From: Shinella kummerowiae
Lineage (GTDB): Bacteria > Pseudomonadota > Alphaproteobacteria > Rhizobiales > Rhizobiaceae
NCBI RefSeq assembly: GCF_009827055.1
Contig: NZ_WUMK01000008.1
Location: forward strand, 310,001-374,000
DNA: 64,000 bases
Reading direction: 5' to 3'
Shown in pieces: positions 30,246-39,118 of the stretch. The position numbers and the translations under genes are program-made. How positions within the stretch are numbered: position 1 is the first letter of the stretch; every line of letters begins with the position of its first letter. The notes under the pieces are model-generated. The model was not told where the DNA came from, did not search any database, and was given only the letters and a program-made list of their open reading frames with translations.

Positions 30246-30266
30246 GCCCGCGAAAGGTTCGCGGGC
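30246..30266. terminator. Possible terminator hairpin before phaZ
   Basis: Nine-bp perfect stem GCCCGCGAA / TTCGCGGGC with a 3-base loop, 40 bp after the ADH stop. There is no T-run, so function as a terminator is uncertain. Confidence 0.4.
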
Positions 30267-30385
30267 TTAGGATGGCCATGCGGCGTGTTGCCACGCAGCG
30301 AAAACATGTTAGTCTTTTCGCATCTGCGGAAACCGGTGGTGCAGCGGGCTTGGGCCTTGCACCGGGAAATGGGATAACGCGTCCG

Positions 30386-31675
30386 ATGTATTATCAGCTC
30401 TACGAACTCAATCATGCGATGATGGCGCCCTGGCGCGTCGTTGCCGACCAGATGCGCATCGCCTTCCGCAACCCGCTCAATCCGCTGACGCACACCACGT
30501 TCGGCCGCACCATGGCCGCAGGCTTCGAGGTTCTCGAACGCACCACCCGCCGCTACGGCAAGCCCGAATTCGGTCTCCCCACCACCGTTGTCGACGGCCA
30601 GACCATTTCGGTCCACGAAAAGGTCGTCTGGAAGCAGCCCTTCTGCAACCTCATCCATTTTGAGCGTTGTCTGCCGGCCGGCCACCGCAAGGACCCGAAA
30701 ATCCTGATCGTCGCGCCGATGTCCGGCCACTATGCGACGCTCTTGCGCGGCACGGTCGAAGCGCTGCTGCCTCATGCGGAAGTGCACATCACCGACTGGG
30801 TGGATGCGCGCATGGTGCCGCTTTCCGACGGTGCCTTCGACCTCGACGACTATATCGACTACGTCATCCAGATGCTGCATGCGCTGGGGCCGGATACGCA
30901 TGTGATCGCCGTCTGCCAACCGGCCGTGCCGGTGCTGGCCGCCGTTGCCGTCATGGAGGCCGACAACGACCCGCTGTCTCCGTCCACCATGACCTTGATG
31001 GGCGGGCCTATCGACACGCGCATCAACCCGACCGCGGTCAACAAGCTTGCGGAAGAAAAGCCGATCGACTGGTTCCGCGACAATGTCATCATGCCGGTGC
31101 CGTGGCCGCAGCCCGGCGTCATGCGCATGGTCTATCCGGGCTTCCTGCAGCTCTCCGGCTTCATGTCGATGAACCTCGACCGCCACGTCGTGGCCCACAA
31201 GGAGTTCTTTGCGCATCTCGTGAAGAACGATGGCGATGCAGCGGAAAAGCACCGGGATTTCTACGACGAATATCTGGCGGTCATGGACCTGACGGCGGAG
31301 TTCTATCTCCAGACGGTCGAAACGGTCTTCATGAAACACGCTCTGCCGAAGGGCGAGATGATGCACCGCGCCCGACCCGTGGATACGACGGCGATCCGCA
31401 ACGTGGCGCTCCTGACCGTCGAAGGCGAGAACGACGACATTTCCGGCGTCGGCCAGACCAAGGCGGCGCAGACCATCTGCACCAACATTCCGGAGCATAT
31501 GCGCATGCACTACATGCAGCCGGATGTCGGCCATTACGGCGTCTTCAACGGCTCGCGCTTCCGCAAGGAGATCGCGCCGCGCATCCTGTCCTTCATCGGC
31601 GAGCATGGTAAGGGCCAGAGGGCAAAGCCGGTGCCGCGCGTCATCAAGGGTGGCAAGGCGGGCGCCGCGTCCTGA
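30386..31675 (+). CDS. phaZ: Intracellular polyhydroxyalkanoate (PHB) depolymerase
   Basis: Mobilises stored polyhydroxybutyrate. The 429 residues from MYYQLYELNHAMMAPWR match the intracellular PhaZ family. The nucleophile is a cysteine, not serine (VIAVCQPAVPVL), with the aspartate in EGENDDISGVGQ and histidine in PDVGHYGVF, as in Ralstonia PhaZ1. No signal peptide is seen. An upstream in-frame extension of 50 codons overlaps a hairpin and is not used. It is monocistronic. Confidence 0.94.
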   Translation: MYYQLYELNHAMMAPWRVVADQMRIAFRNPLNPLTHTTFGRTMAAGFEVLERTTRRYGKPEFGLPTTVVDGQTISVHEKVVWKQPFCNLIHFERCLPAGHRKDPKILIVAPMSGHYATLLRGTVEALLPHAEVHITDWVDARMVPLSDGAFDLDDYIDYVIQMLHALGPDTHVIAVCQPAVPVLAAVAVMEADNDPLSPSTMTLMGGPIDTRINPTAVNKLAEEKPIDWFRDNVIMPVPWPQPGVMRMVYPGFLQLSGFMSMNLDRHVVAHKEFFAHLVKNDGDAAEKHRDFYDEYLAVMDLTAEFYLQTVETVFMKHALPKGEMMHRARPVDTTAIRNVALLTVEGENDDISGVGQTKAAQTICTNIPEHMRMHYMQPDVGHYGVFNGSRFRKEIAPRILSFIGEHGKGQRAKPVPRVIKGGKAGAAS

Positions 31676-31803
31676 TTTTTAGGGCTGCTTTCAGGCACTT
31701 GTCGGAATTAACGACGCATCGTCTTGAACGCGATGGGCGGTCTAACCACATCGGAATCACCGGAAACCGAGGTGGTTTCCGCCGATCGTGAGGAAGATTG
31801 CAC

Positions 31804-32241
31804 ATGAACCAGTCAGCCCTGATCCGTCCCGACTGGACGCCTGCGACCATCGCCCTGATGGTGCTCGGCTTCGTGGTGTTTTGGCCGCTCGGCCTCGCCA
31901 TGCTCGCCTACATCATCTTCGGCGACCGCCTAAAATCCTTCAAGAAAGACGCCAACGACAATCTCGATGGCATGTTCGCCTCCTGCCGCAGCAAGTTCGG
32001 CCGTGGTCGCGGTCCTTCCGCTTTCCGCGCCGCGACCGGCAACGTCGCCTTCGACGACTGGCGTGATGCCGAGCTCGCCCGCCTCGACGAGGAGCGCCGC
32101 AAGCTCGACGAGATGCGCGAGGAGTTCGATGCCTATAGCCGCGAGCTGCGCCGTGCCAAGGACCAGGAGGAGTTCGACCGTTTTATGCGCGAACGTCGCG
32201 CCAGCGGCCAGAGTGACGTCCCGGGCTTCCCGGCCACGTAA
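31804..32241 (+). CDS. DUF2852 membrane-anchored coiled-coil protein
   Basis: Function unknown. The 145 residues have one hydrophobic segment (about 15-40, TIALMVLGFVVFWPLGLAMLAYIIFGDRL), a Ser/Arg/Gly linker, FRAATGNVAFDDWRDAELARLDEERRKLDEMREEF and a charged coiled coil to about 135. This layout is common and conserved in Rhizobiales as DUF2852. The short C-terminal tail is Pro/Gly rich. It is monocistronic. Confidence 0.85.
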   Translation: MNQSALIRPDWTPATIALMVLGFVVFWPLGLAMLAYIIFGDRLKSFKKDANDNLDGMFASCRSKFGRGRGPSAFRAATGNVAFDDWRDAELARLDEERRKLDEMREEFDAYSRELRRAKDQEEFDRFMRERRASGQSDVPGFPAT

Positions 32242-32253
32242 CCGCCTCACCCC

Positions 32254-32326
32254 GTCATCCTCGGGCTTGCCCGAGGATCCACGCAGCACCCGCGACATGG
32301 ATGGTCGGGTCGAGCCCGACCATGAC
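32254..32326. repeat. Rhizobial intergenic mosaic-type palindromic element
   Basis: Two hairpins inside GTCAT...ATGAC ends: ATCCTCGGGC/GCCCGAGGAT (32257-32278, 10-bp stem, loop TT) and ATGGTCGGG/CCCGACCAT (32301-32323). This arrangement is typical of the highly repeated intergenic elements (RIME-like) of Rhizobiales. Confidence 0.75.
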
Positions 32327-32419
32327 GAAAGAGAGGGCGTGAATTCCCGACCGGCGCCCAGGCGCCGGTTTTTTCGTTGGGACGTTTCAGCCCGGGCCGA
32401 ATCGGCTATGAAAGGCAGC

Positions 32420-33181
32420 ATGTTTTCCTCGCTTCGCAAGCCGCGCAAGGCCCTGAAGACGCCGCCCCCGCCGGAAAGGCGCGAGGTCGATGTCAACGGC
32501 CGGCGCCTGCCGCTCACCATCCGGCGGGATTTTCGCGCAACGCGCCTGACGCTGCGCATCGAACCTGGCGGCCGGGCGCTGCGCATGACGGTGCCATCAG
32601 GCGTGCCGGAGCGCGATATCCGCGATTTCCTCGATCGTCATCAGGGCTGGCTGATGACCAAGCTGGCAAAGTTCCGCACCACTAACGAACTGGCGGACGG
32701 CGGTTATGTGATGATCCGCGGCGTGTCCCACCGCATCGAGGCGACCGGCCGGCTGCGTGGCCTCACGGAATCCGTGATCGTCGATGACGAGGCGGTGCTG
32801 CGCGTCGGCGGCATGGAAGAGAGCATCCCGCGCCGCATCAGCGATTTCCTGAAGAAGGAGGCGCGGCTGGAGCTGGACAGGCTGGTTGCCGTGCACGCCG
32901 GCCGCATTGGCAGGAAAGTGAAGTCGCTGACGCTGCGCGATACCCGCAGCCGCTGGGGCTCCTGCTCGGCCGATGGCGCGCTCAGCTTTTCCTGGCGCAT
33001 CGCCATGGCGCCACCCGGTGTCATCGATTATCTCGCGGCCCATGAAGTGGCGCATCTGCGCGAGATGAACCACAGCCCGGCCTTCTGGGCGCTGTGCGAA
33101 CAGCTCTGCCCGACGACGGAAGAGTCGAAACGCTGGCTGAAGCGTAATGGCAGCCTGCTGCACGCCCTGGATTTCGGCTGA
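32420..33181 (+). CDS. YgjP/SprT-like M48-type zinc metallopeptidase (DUF45)
   Basis: Predicted zinc peptidase of 253 residues. The motif HEVAHLREMNHSPAFW contains HExxH plus the third histidine; TRSRWGSCSADGALSFSWRIAMAP is the other family block. The N-terminus is basic (MFSSLRKPRKALK). The ATG at 32420 follows AAAGG; an ATG at 32408 would add four residues. The stop is 3 bp before the end of the convergent yqaE gene. Confidence 0.9.
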   Translation: MFSSLRKPRKALKTPPPPERREVDVNGRRLPLTIRRDFRATRLTLRIEPGGRALRMTVPSGVPERDIRDFLDRHQGWLMTKLAKFRTTNELADGGYVMIRGVSHRIEATGRLRGLTESVIVDDEAVLRVGGMEESIPRRISDFLKKEARLELDRLVAVHAGRIGRKVKSLTLRDTRSRWGSCSADGALSFSWRIAMAPPGVIDYLAAHEVAHLREMNHSPAFWALCEQLCPTTEESKRWLKRNGSLLHALDFG

Positions 33182-33184
33182 TAC

Positions 33185-33379
33185 CTAGCGGCGGTCACCC
33201 AGCGCATCACGGATTTTCCTGTCCGTATTATACTGCCCCAGCGCATAGACGGCCCAGATGGCGGCAGGCAGCCAGCCGATCAGCGTGATCTGCAAGATGA
33301 GGCAAATAATGCCGGCAATCGGCCGCCCGATGGTGAAAAACACGAGAAAGGGCAGGAGGATGGCAATGATGAGCCGCAT
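33185..33379 (-). CDS. YqaE/Pmp3 family small membrane protein
   Basis: 64 residues with two hydrophobic helices (IIAILLPFLVFFTIGRPIAGIICLILQITLIGWLPAAIWAVYAL), the Pmp3/YqaE pattern; stress-inducible in other organisms and linked to membrane potential in yeast. The C-terminus is charged (YNTDRKIRDALGDRR). It is convergent with the YgjP gene. Start ATG is the first in frame. Confidence 0.87.
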   Translation of the reverse strand: MRLIIAILLPFLVFFTIGRPIAGIICLILQITLIGWLPAAIWAVYALGQYNTDRKIRDALGDRR

Positions 33380-33396
33380 GGAGGTCTCCGGTCCAA

Positions 33397-33444
33397 AGCA
33401 ATTCCAGGAAAAGTGTGAAGCGGTTTTCCGTCGGAATTGCGCAA
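33397..33444. repeat. Intergenic palindromic repeat, copy 3
   Basis: Arms GCAATTCC (33398-33405) and GGAATTGC (33433-33440), inner GGAAAA/TTTTCC. It is the best-preserved of the three related copies and lies between yqaE and trpF. Confidence 0.75.
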
Positions 33445-33563
33445 TACAATAATCTCCATTCCATATGGGCGCATTCCGCTGTCATGCAAGGGTGCCGGTT
33501 CCGGACGATTCGTCGCCGTCTTTCGGCTCGACTCTTCGGGAAAATCGTGCGACTTCCCTGCCC

Positions 33564-34250
33564 ATGACACGCGACAAGCCACTCGACATCAAGATCTGCG
33601 GGCTGAAGACCGAGGAAGCCGTCGACAAGGCCGTTTCACTCGGCGCCACGCATATCGGCTTCATCTTCTTTCCGAAAAGCCCGCGCAACATCGAGCCCAC
33701 GGATGCCGGGCGTCTGGCGGATCGCGTGCGCGGCCGGGTGAAGATCGTCGCCGTCACGGTGAATGCCGACAATGACGAGCTCGACGAGATCGTCGACCAG
33801 CTTTCCCCCGACATTCTCCAGCTGCATGGCAGCGAAAGCCCGGAACGCGTGCTGAACGTCAAGGCGGTCTATGGCCTGCCTGTCATGAAGGCCTTTTCGG
33901 TGCGCGAGGCGGACGACCTCAAGAAGATCGAGCCCTATATCGGCATTGCCGACCGGTTCCTGTTCGATGCCAAGCCGCCGGCCGGCTCCGAACTTCCGGG
34001 TGGCAATGGCGTGTCCTTTGACTGGACGCTCATGCATTTGCTTGACGACGGCGTCGATTACATGCTTTCCGGTGGGCTGAACAAGGATAATCTCGCCGAG
34101 GCCATCCGGCTGACCGGCGCACCGGGCATCGATACCAGTTCCGGCGTCGAAAGCGCGCCGGGCGTCAAGGATCTCGGCCTGATCGAAGCGTTTTTTGAAG
34201 CGGCACGAAAAGCGGAACACGAGACCGCCGTCGCAGGGAGAGGCAAGTGA
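33564..34250 (+). CDS. trpF: Phosphoribosylanthranilate isomerase TrpF
   Basis: Converts phosphoribosyl-anthranilate to CdRP in tryptophan synthesis. The 228 residues begin [19 protein letters not shown] with the catalytic cysteine, contain [20 protein letters not shown] and the phosphate-binding [10 protein letters not shown] and GIDTSSGVE. An in-frame upstream stretch of 33 codons has no family match. It starts trpFBA-accD-folC; its stop overlaps the trpB start (GTGA). Confidence 0.97.
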   Translation: MTRDKPLDIKICGLKTEEAVDKAVSLGATHIGFIFFPKSPRNIEPTDAGRLADRVRGRVKIVAVTVNADNDELDEIVDQLSPDILQLHGSESPERVLNVKAVYGLPVMKAFSVREADDLKKIEPYIGIADRFLFDAKPPAGSELPGGNGVSFDWTLMHLLDDGVDYMLSGGLNKDNLAEAIRLTGAPGIDTSSGVESAPGVKDLGLIEAFFEAARKAEHETAVAGRGK

Positions 34251-35467
34251 ACCAGTCACCCAACCTGAATTCGTACCGCGAAGGTCCGGACGAGGACGGC
34301 CGTTTCGGCATTTTCGGGGGGCGCTTCGTTGCCGAAACCCTGATGCCGCTGATCCTCGAGCTTCAGGACGAGTGGGACAAGGCGAAGACCGATCCTGCCT
34401 TCCAGGCGGAACTGAAGGATCTCGGCGCCCATTATATCGGCCGGCCGAGCCCGCTCTATTATGCCGAACGCCTGACGCAGCATCTCGGCGGCGCAAAGAT
34501 CTATTTCAAGCGCGAGGAGCTGAACCACACCGGTTCGCACAAGATCAACAACTGCATTGGCCAGATCCTGCTCGCCAAGCGCATGGGCAAGACGCGCATC
34601 ATCGCCGAAACCGGTGCGGGTCAGCATGGCGTGGCGTCCGCCACCGTCGCCGCACGCTTCGGTTTCCCCTGCGTCGTCTATATGGGCGCGACGGATGTCG
34701 AGCGGCAGGCGCCGAACGTCTTTCGCATGAAGCTGCTTGGCGCCGAGGTGAAGCCGGTGACGGCGGGCAGCGGCACGCTGAAGGATGCCATGAACGAGGC
34801 GCTGCGTGACTGGGTCACCAATGTCGACGATACCTATTACCTGATCGGCACGGCCGCAGGCCCCCATCCCTATCCGGAGATGGTGCGCGACTTCCAGGCC
34901 GTCATCGGCGCGGAAGCCCGCGAGCAGCTTCTGGCCGCCGAAGGCCGCCTGCCGGACATGGTGATCGCGGCCGTCGGCGGCGGTTCGAACGCCATCGGCA
35001 TCTTCCATCCCTTCCTCGACGACAAGAACGTCCAGATCGTCGGCGTCGAAGCCGGCGGCAAGGGCCTCGACGGCGACCTGCACTGTGCCTCGCTGACCGC
35101 CGGCTCGCCGGGCGTATTGCATGGCAACCGCACCTACCTGCTGCAGGACGCGGACGGCCAGATCAAGGAAGGCCATTCGATTTCCGCCGGCCTCGACTAT
35201 CCCGGCATCGGCCCGGAACACGCCTGGCTGCACCAGATCGGCCGCGCTGAATATGTGCCGATCATGGACGATGAGGCGCTGGAAGCCTTCCAGCTGCTGA
35301 CGAAACTTGAGGGCATCATCCCGGCGCTGGAGCCGAGCCACGCGATTGCCGAAGTCATCAAGCGCGCGCCCAAGATGGGCAAGGACCAGATCATCCTGAT
35401 GAACCTCTCCGGCCGCGGCGACAAGGATATCTTCACCGTCGGCAAGATCCTCGGCATGGAGCTCTAA
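34247..35467 (+). CDS. trpB: Tryptophan synthase beta subunit
   Basis: PLP enzyme that joins indole and serine to tryptophan. The 406-residue protein has the PLP lysine motif [23 protein letters not shown] and the phosphate-binding [11 protein letters not shown] start overlapping trpF by 4 bp, after GGGAGAGG. Length is normal. Confidence 0.98.
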   Translation: MNQSPNLNSYREGPDEDGRFGIFGGRFVAETLMPLILELQDEWDKAKTDPAFQAELKDLGAHYIGRPSPLYYAERLTQHLGGAKIYFKREELNHTGSHKINNCIGQILLAKRMGKTRIIAETGAGQHGVASATVAARFGFPCVVYMGATDVERQAPNVFRMKLLGAEVKPVTAGSGTLKDAMNEALRDWVTNVDDTYYLIGTAAGPHPYPEMVRDFQAVIGAEAREQLLAAEGRLPDMVIAAVGGGSNAIGIFHPFLDDKNVQIVGVEAGGKGLDGDLHCASLTAGSPGVLHGNRTYLLQDADGQIKEGHSISAGLDYPGIGPEHAWLHQIGRAEYVPIMDDEALEAFQLLTKLEGIIPALEPSHAIAEVIKRAPKMGKDQIILMNLSGRGDKDIFTVGKILGMEL

Positions 35468-35468
35468 G

Positions 35469-36308
35469 ATGACCGCACGCATGGACAAACGTTTTGCGGA
35501 TATCGCCGCCGAAGGCCGCCCGGCTCTCGTCACCTATTTCATGGCCGGCGATCCGGATTATGCGAGTTCCCTGGAGATCATGAAGGCGCTACCCAAGGCA
35601 GGCTCCGACGTCATCGAGCTCGGCATGCCCTTTTCCGACCCGATGGCCGACGGTCCGGCGATCCAGCTGGCCGGCCAGCGTGCGCTCGCCGGTGGCCAGA
35701 CGCTTGCCAAGACGATCCAGATGGCCCGCGACTTCCGCAGGCACGACGATGCAACGCCGATCGTGCTGATGGGCTATTACAACCCGATCTACATCTACGG
35801 CGTCGACCGTTTCCTCGATGAGGCGCTCGAAGCCGGCATCGATGGCCTGATCGTCGTCGACCTGCCGCCGGAAATGGATGACGAGCTGTGCATTCCGGCA
35901 TTGGCCAAGGGCATCAACTTCATCCGCCTGGCAACGCCGACCACCGACGAGAAGCGCCTGCCGACCGTGCTGAAGAACACGTCCGGCTTCGTCTATTACG
36001 TCTCGATGAACGGCATCACCGGCTCGGCCCTGCCGGATCCGTCGCTGATCGGCGGCGCTGTCGGCCGCATCAAGGCGCACACGACGCTGCCGGTCTGCGT
36101 CGGCTTCGGCGTCAAGACGGCGGAACATGCCCGCGCGATCGGCGCGTCGGCGGACGGCGTCGTCGTCGGCACGGCCATCGTCAACCAGATCGCCTCCAGC
36201 CTGACGGCGGACGGCAAGGCCAGTGCCGCCACCGTTGCCGGCGTCGAGACGCTGGTCATGAGCCTCGCATCGGGCGTGCGTGCGTCGCGCCTTGCGGCGG
36301 CGGAGTAA
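35469..36308 (+). CDS. trpA: Tryptophan synthase alpha subunit
   Basis: Cleaves indole-3-glycerol phosphate to indole. The 279 residues include [19 protein letters not shown] (catalytic glutamate), [14 protein letters not shown] (catalytic aspartate) and [11 protein letters not shown]. It starts 1 bp after the trpB stop. Length is slightly above the usual 265-270. Confidence 0.98.
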   Translation: MTARMDKRFADIAAEGRPALVTYFMAGDPDYASSLEIMKALPKAGSDVIELGMPFSDPMADGPAIQLAGQRALAGGQTLAKTIQMARDFRRHDDATPIVLMGYYNPIYIYGVDRFLDEALEAGIDGLIVVDLPPEMDDELCIPALAKGINFIRLATPTTDEKRLPTVLKNTSGFVYYVSMNGITGSALPDPSLIGGAVGRIKAHTTLPVCVGFGVKTAEHARAIGASADGVVVGTAIVNQIASSLTADGKASAATVAGVETLVMSLASGVRASRLAAAE

Positions 36309-36350
36309 AGTTCCCACATGGGAACCACCATTATAACGGGAGTCTAGACC

Positions 36351-37259
36351 GTGAACTGGATCACGAATTACGTTCGGCCGAAGATCAACTCGATGCTTGG
36401 CCGCCCTGACCGGGATGTTCCGGAAAACCTCTGGATCAAGTGCCCGGAAACCGGCGAGATGGTGTTTCACCGCGATCTCGAGGAAAACAAGTGGGTCATC
36501 CCCGCTTCCGGCTACCACATGAAGATGCCGGCCAAGGCGCGCCTCAAGGATCTCTTCGATGACGGCGTCTACGAGGCCCTGCAGCAGCCGAAGGTGGCGC
36601 AGGACCCGTTGAAGTTCCGCGATTCGAAGAAGTACACGGATCGCCTGAAGGACAGCCGCACCAAGACCGACCTGGAAGACACGATTGTCGCCGGCGTCGG
36701 CAAGTCGCGCGGCGTCAAGCTCGTCGCGGTCGTGCATGAGTTCAACTTCATGGGCGGCTCGCTCGGCATTGCCGCTGGCGAGGCGATCATCAAGGCCTTC
36801 GAGCGGGCGATTGCCGAAAAATGCCCGCTTATCATGTTCCCCGCCTCGGGCGGCGCGCGCATGCAGGAAGGCATCCTGTCGCTGATGCAGCTGCCGCGCA
36901 CCACGGTGGCCGTGGAAATGCTGAAGGAAGCTGGTCTGCCTTACATCGTCGTGCTCACCAACCCGACGACCGGCGGTGTCACGGCCTCCTACGCCATGCT
37001 GGGTGACATCCACCTTGCTGAGCCGGGTGCCGAAATCTGCTTCGCCGGCAAGCGCGTCATCGAGCAGACGATCCGCGAAAAGCTGCCCGAAGGCTTCCAG
37101 ACGTCGGAATACCTGCTGGAACACGGCATGATCGACCTGGTCGTCAAGCGCCACGATATTCCCGATACGCTGGCCCGCCTTCTGAAGATCCTGATGAAGA
37201 AGCCGGCGGCGGCATCCCCTGTCGTGACGAACGGCGCTGTCGCCATCGCGGCGCAGTAA
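36351..37259 (+). CDS. accD: Acetyl-CoA carboxylase carboxyltransferase beta subunit, zinc-ribbon ligands lost
   Basis: Transfers the carboxyl group to acetyl-CoA, the first step of fatty-acid synthesis. The 302 residues contain [30 protein letters not shown] and [17 protein letters not shown]. The N-terminal segment [32 protein letters not shown] keeps one of the four zinc-ribbon cysteines seen in E. coli, so a normal zinc finger cannot form. GTG start, 42 bp after trpA. Confidence 0.95.
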   Translation: MNWITNYVRPKINSMLGRPDRDVPENLWIKCPETGEMVFHRDLEENKWVIPASGYHMKMPAKARLKDLFDDGVYEALQQPKVAQDPLKFRDSKKYTDRLKDSRTKTDLEDTIVAGVGKSRGVKLVAVVHEFNFMGGSLGIAAGEAIIKAFERAIAEKCPLIMFPASGGARMQEGILSLMQLPRTTVAVEMLKEAGLPYIVVLTNPTTGGVTASYAMLGDIHLAEPGAEICFAGKRVIEQTIREKLPEGFQTSEYLLEHGMIDLVVKRHDIPDTLARLLKILMKKPAAASPVVTNGAVAIAAQ

Positions 37260-37280
37260 GAACCTCATCGCGAGGGCGGC

Positions 37281-38624
37281 ATGACGATGGTAACGGCCAG
37301 CGAAGCGGCAGCGGAGATCGAGAAGCTTCTCGGTCTCCATCCCAAGGGATTCGATCTTTCGCTGGACCGCATCACGCGGCTTCTCACAGCCTTGGGCGAC
37401 CCCCATTTGAAACTGCCGCCGGTCATCCATGTGGCGGGCACCAATGGCAAGGGCTCGGTCACGGCCTTTTGCCGTTCGATCCTCGAGGCCCAGGGCCTCA
37501 GTGTCCACGTCCATACCTCGCCCCATCTCGTCAACTGGCACGAGCGCTACCGGCTTGGTGTTGCGGGCGGTCGCGGCCAGTTTGTCGAGGACGCTGTTCT
37601 CGCCGATGCCGTGCGCCGCGTGGCGGACGCCAATGGCGGGGAAAAAATCACCGTTTTCGAAATCCTCACCGCCGTCACCTTCGTCCTGTTTTCCGAACAT
37701 CCCGCGGATGTGGCGATCATCGAGGTCGGTCTGGGCGGGCGTTTTGATGCGACGAATGTCATGCCGCATCCGGCGGTCAGCGTCATCATGCCGATCTCGC
37801 TCGACCATCAGGCCTATCTGGGCGACCGCGTCGAACTGATCGCCGCGGAAAAGGCTGGCATCATGAAACGCGGCACGCCGGTCGTCATCGGCTACCAGTC
37901 GGAAGAGGCCGCCCGCGACGTGCTGATCGAGACCGCCGAACGGCTCGGCTGCCCCTATGCCGCCTACGGCCAGGATTTCATGGCTCATGAGGAATACGGC
38001 CGGCTCGTCTATCAGGACGAGTTCGGTCTGGCCGATCTGCCCTTGCCGCGCCTGCCGGGCCGCCACCAATATGGCAACGCAGCTGCTGCGATCCGCACCG
38101 TCAAGGCAGCCGGTTTCACCATCTCCGACCATGCCTTGGAAATGGGCCTCGTCCGCGTCGAATGGCCGGGCCGCCTGCAACGGTTGACGGACGGCGCGCT
38201 CCTGCGGCTTGCGCCGCGCGGCAGCGAGATTTGGGTCGATGGCGGGCACAATCCCGGCGCCGGCCAGGTCATCGCCGAGACCATGGCGAATTTCGAGGAA
38301 CGCGAGGCGCGCCCGCTTTTCCTCATCACCGGCATGATCAATACGAAGGATCCGATCGGCTATTTCGAGCCGTTCGGCGGCCTTGCCGAACGGGTGTTCA
38401 CGGTGCCGATCCGCGGCTCGGATGCCGGGCTCGATCCGGTGGCGCTTGCCGAGGATGCGGCGCGTGCCGGCCTTGAAGCAGCCCCCCTTCTGACGGTCGC
38501 CGATGCGCTGGCCGAAATCGGCAACATCACGGCGGAGGATTCCGTGCCGCCGCGCATCCTGATCGGCGGCTCGCTCTACCTTGTCGGCGATGTGCTCGCC
38601 GACAACGGCACGCCGCCCACCTGA
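37281..38624 (+). CDS. folC: Bifunctional folylpolyglutamate synthase/dihydrofolate synthase FolC
   Basis: Adds glutamate to dihydropteroate and folates. The 447 residues have HVAGTNGKGSVTAF (P-loop), HTSPHLVNWHERYR (omega-type loop), EVGLGGRFDATNV and VDGGHNPGAG. It is 21 bp after accD. Its start is ATG with a second ATG two codons later. It ends in a strong bidirectional terminator. Confidence 0.95.
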   Translation: MTMVTASEAAAEIEKLLGLHPKGFDLSLDRITRLLTALGDPHLKLPPVIHVAGTNGKGSVTAFCRSILEAQGLSVHVHTSPHLVNWHERYRLGVAGGRGQFVEDAVLADAVRRVADANGGEKITVFEILTAVTFVLFSEHPADVAIIEVGLGGRFDATNVMPHPAVSVIMPISLDHQAYLGDRVELIAAEKAGIMKRGTPVVIGYQSEEAARDVLIETAERLGCPYAAYGQDFMAHEEYGRLVYQDEFGLADLPLPRLPGRHQYGNAAAAIRTVKAAGFTISDHALEMGLVRVEWPGRLQRLTDGALLRLAPRGSEIWVDGGHNPGAGQVIAETMANFEEREARPLFLITGMINTKDPIGYFEPFGGLAERVFTVPIRGSDAGLDPVALAEDAARAGLEAAPLLTVADALAEIGNITAEDSVPPRILIGGSLYLVGDVLADNGTPPT

Positions 38625-38650
38625 AGAAATCCCGGCAACGCTCCGGCAAC

Positions 38651-38681
38651 AAAAAAGCCCGGCGGAAAGCCGGGCTTTTTT
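38651..38681. terminator. Bidirectional terminator between folC and trxA
   Basis: Perfect 13-bp stem AAAAAAGCCCGGC (38651-38663) / GCCGGGCTTTTTT (38669-38681), loop GGAAA. A/T runs at both ends serve both convergent genes. Confidence 0.95.
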
Positions 38682-38702
38682 GTCAAAACAGGCGTCAGCC
38701 GA

Positions 38703-39023
38703 TCAGGCCGCGCTGGAAATCCACGAGGAGAGCGCCGTCTTCGGGGCTGCACCGACCTTGATGTCGGCCACTTCACCGCCCTTGAACATGGCGAGCGTCG
38801 GGATCGAGCGTACGCCGAACTGGGCGGCCAGTTCCGGGTTCTCGTCGATGTTGAGCTTGGCGACCTTCACCTTGCCGGCGAGTTCGGTGGCGATTTCTTC
38901 GAGCGCCGGGGCGATCATCTTGCACGGACCGCACCATTCAGCCCAGAAATCGACAACGACCGGCTCTGCGGAATTCAGAACTTCGGCCTGGAAATTGGAC
39001 TGATCGACTTTAACGGTAGCCAT
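38703..39023 (-). CDS. trxA: Thioredoxin 1
   Basis: General protein disulfide reductase. The 106 residues hold the active site [11 protein letters not shown] near residues 27-37, then NIDENPELA and the cis-proline [12 protein letters not shown]. Length is typical for TrxA. It lies downstream of addA with a 95-bp gap and ends in the bidirectional terminator. Confidence 0.97.
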   Translation of the reverse strand: MATVKVDQSNFQAEVLNSAEPVVVDFWAEWCGPCKMIAPALEEIATELAGKVKVAKLNIDENPELAAQFGVRSIPTLAMFKGGEVADIKVGAAPKTALSSWISSAA

Positions 39024-39118
39024 GAGGCTCTCCTTGAACGGTGATTGTTGGTGAAGATGTGATGCTTCCGGCCCACGGTTTCAACCCCGGCCGATGATGG
39101 ATCGTTCCGCCCGGTATC

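Noticed and set aside
35589..38249. An 886-codon minus-strand open frame across trpA, accD and folC
   Set aside because: Spans three real plus-strand genes and their boundaries; no domain signal.
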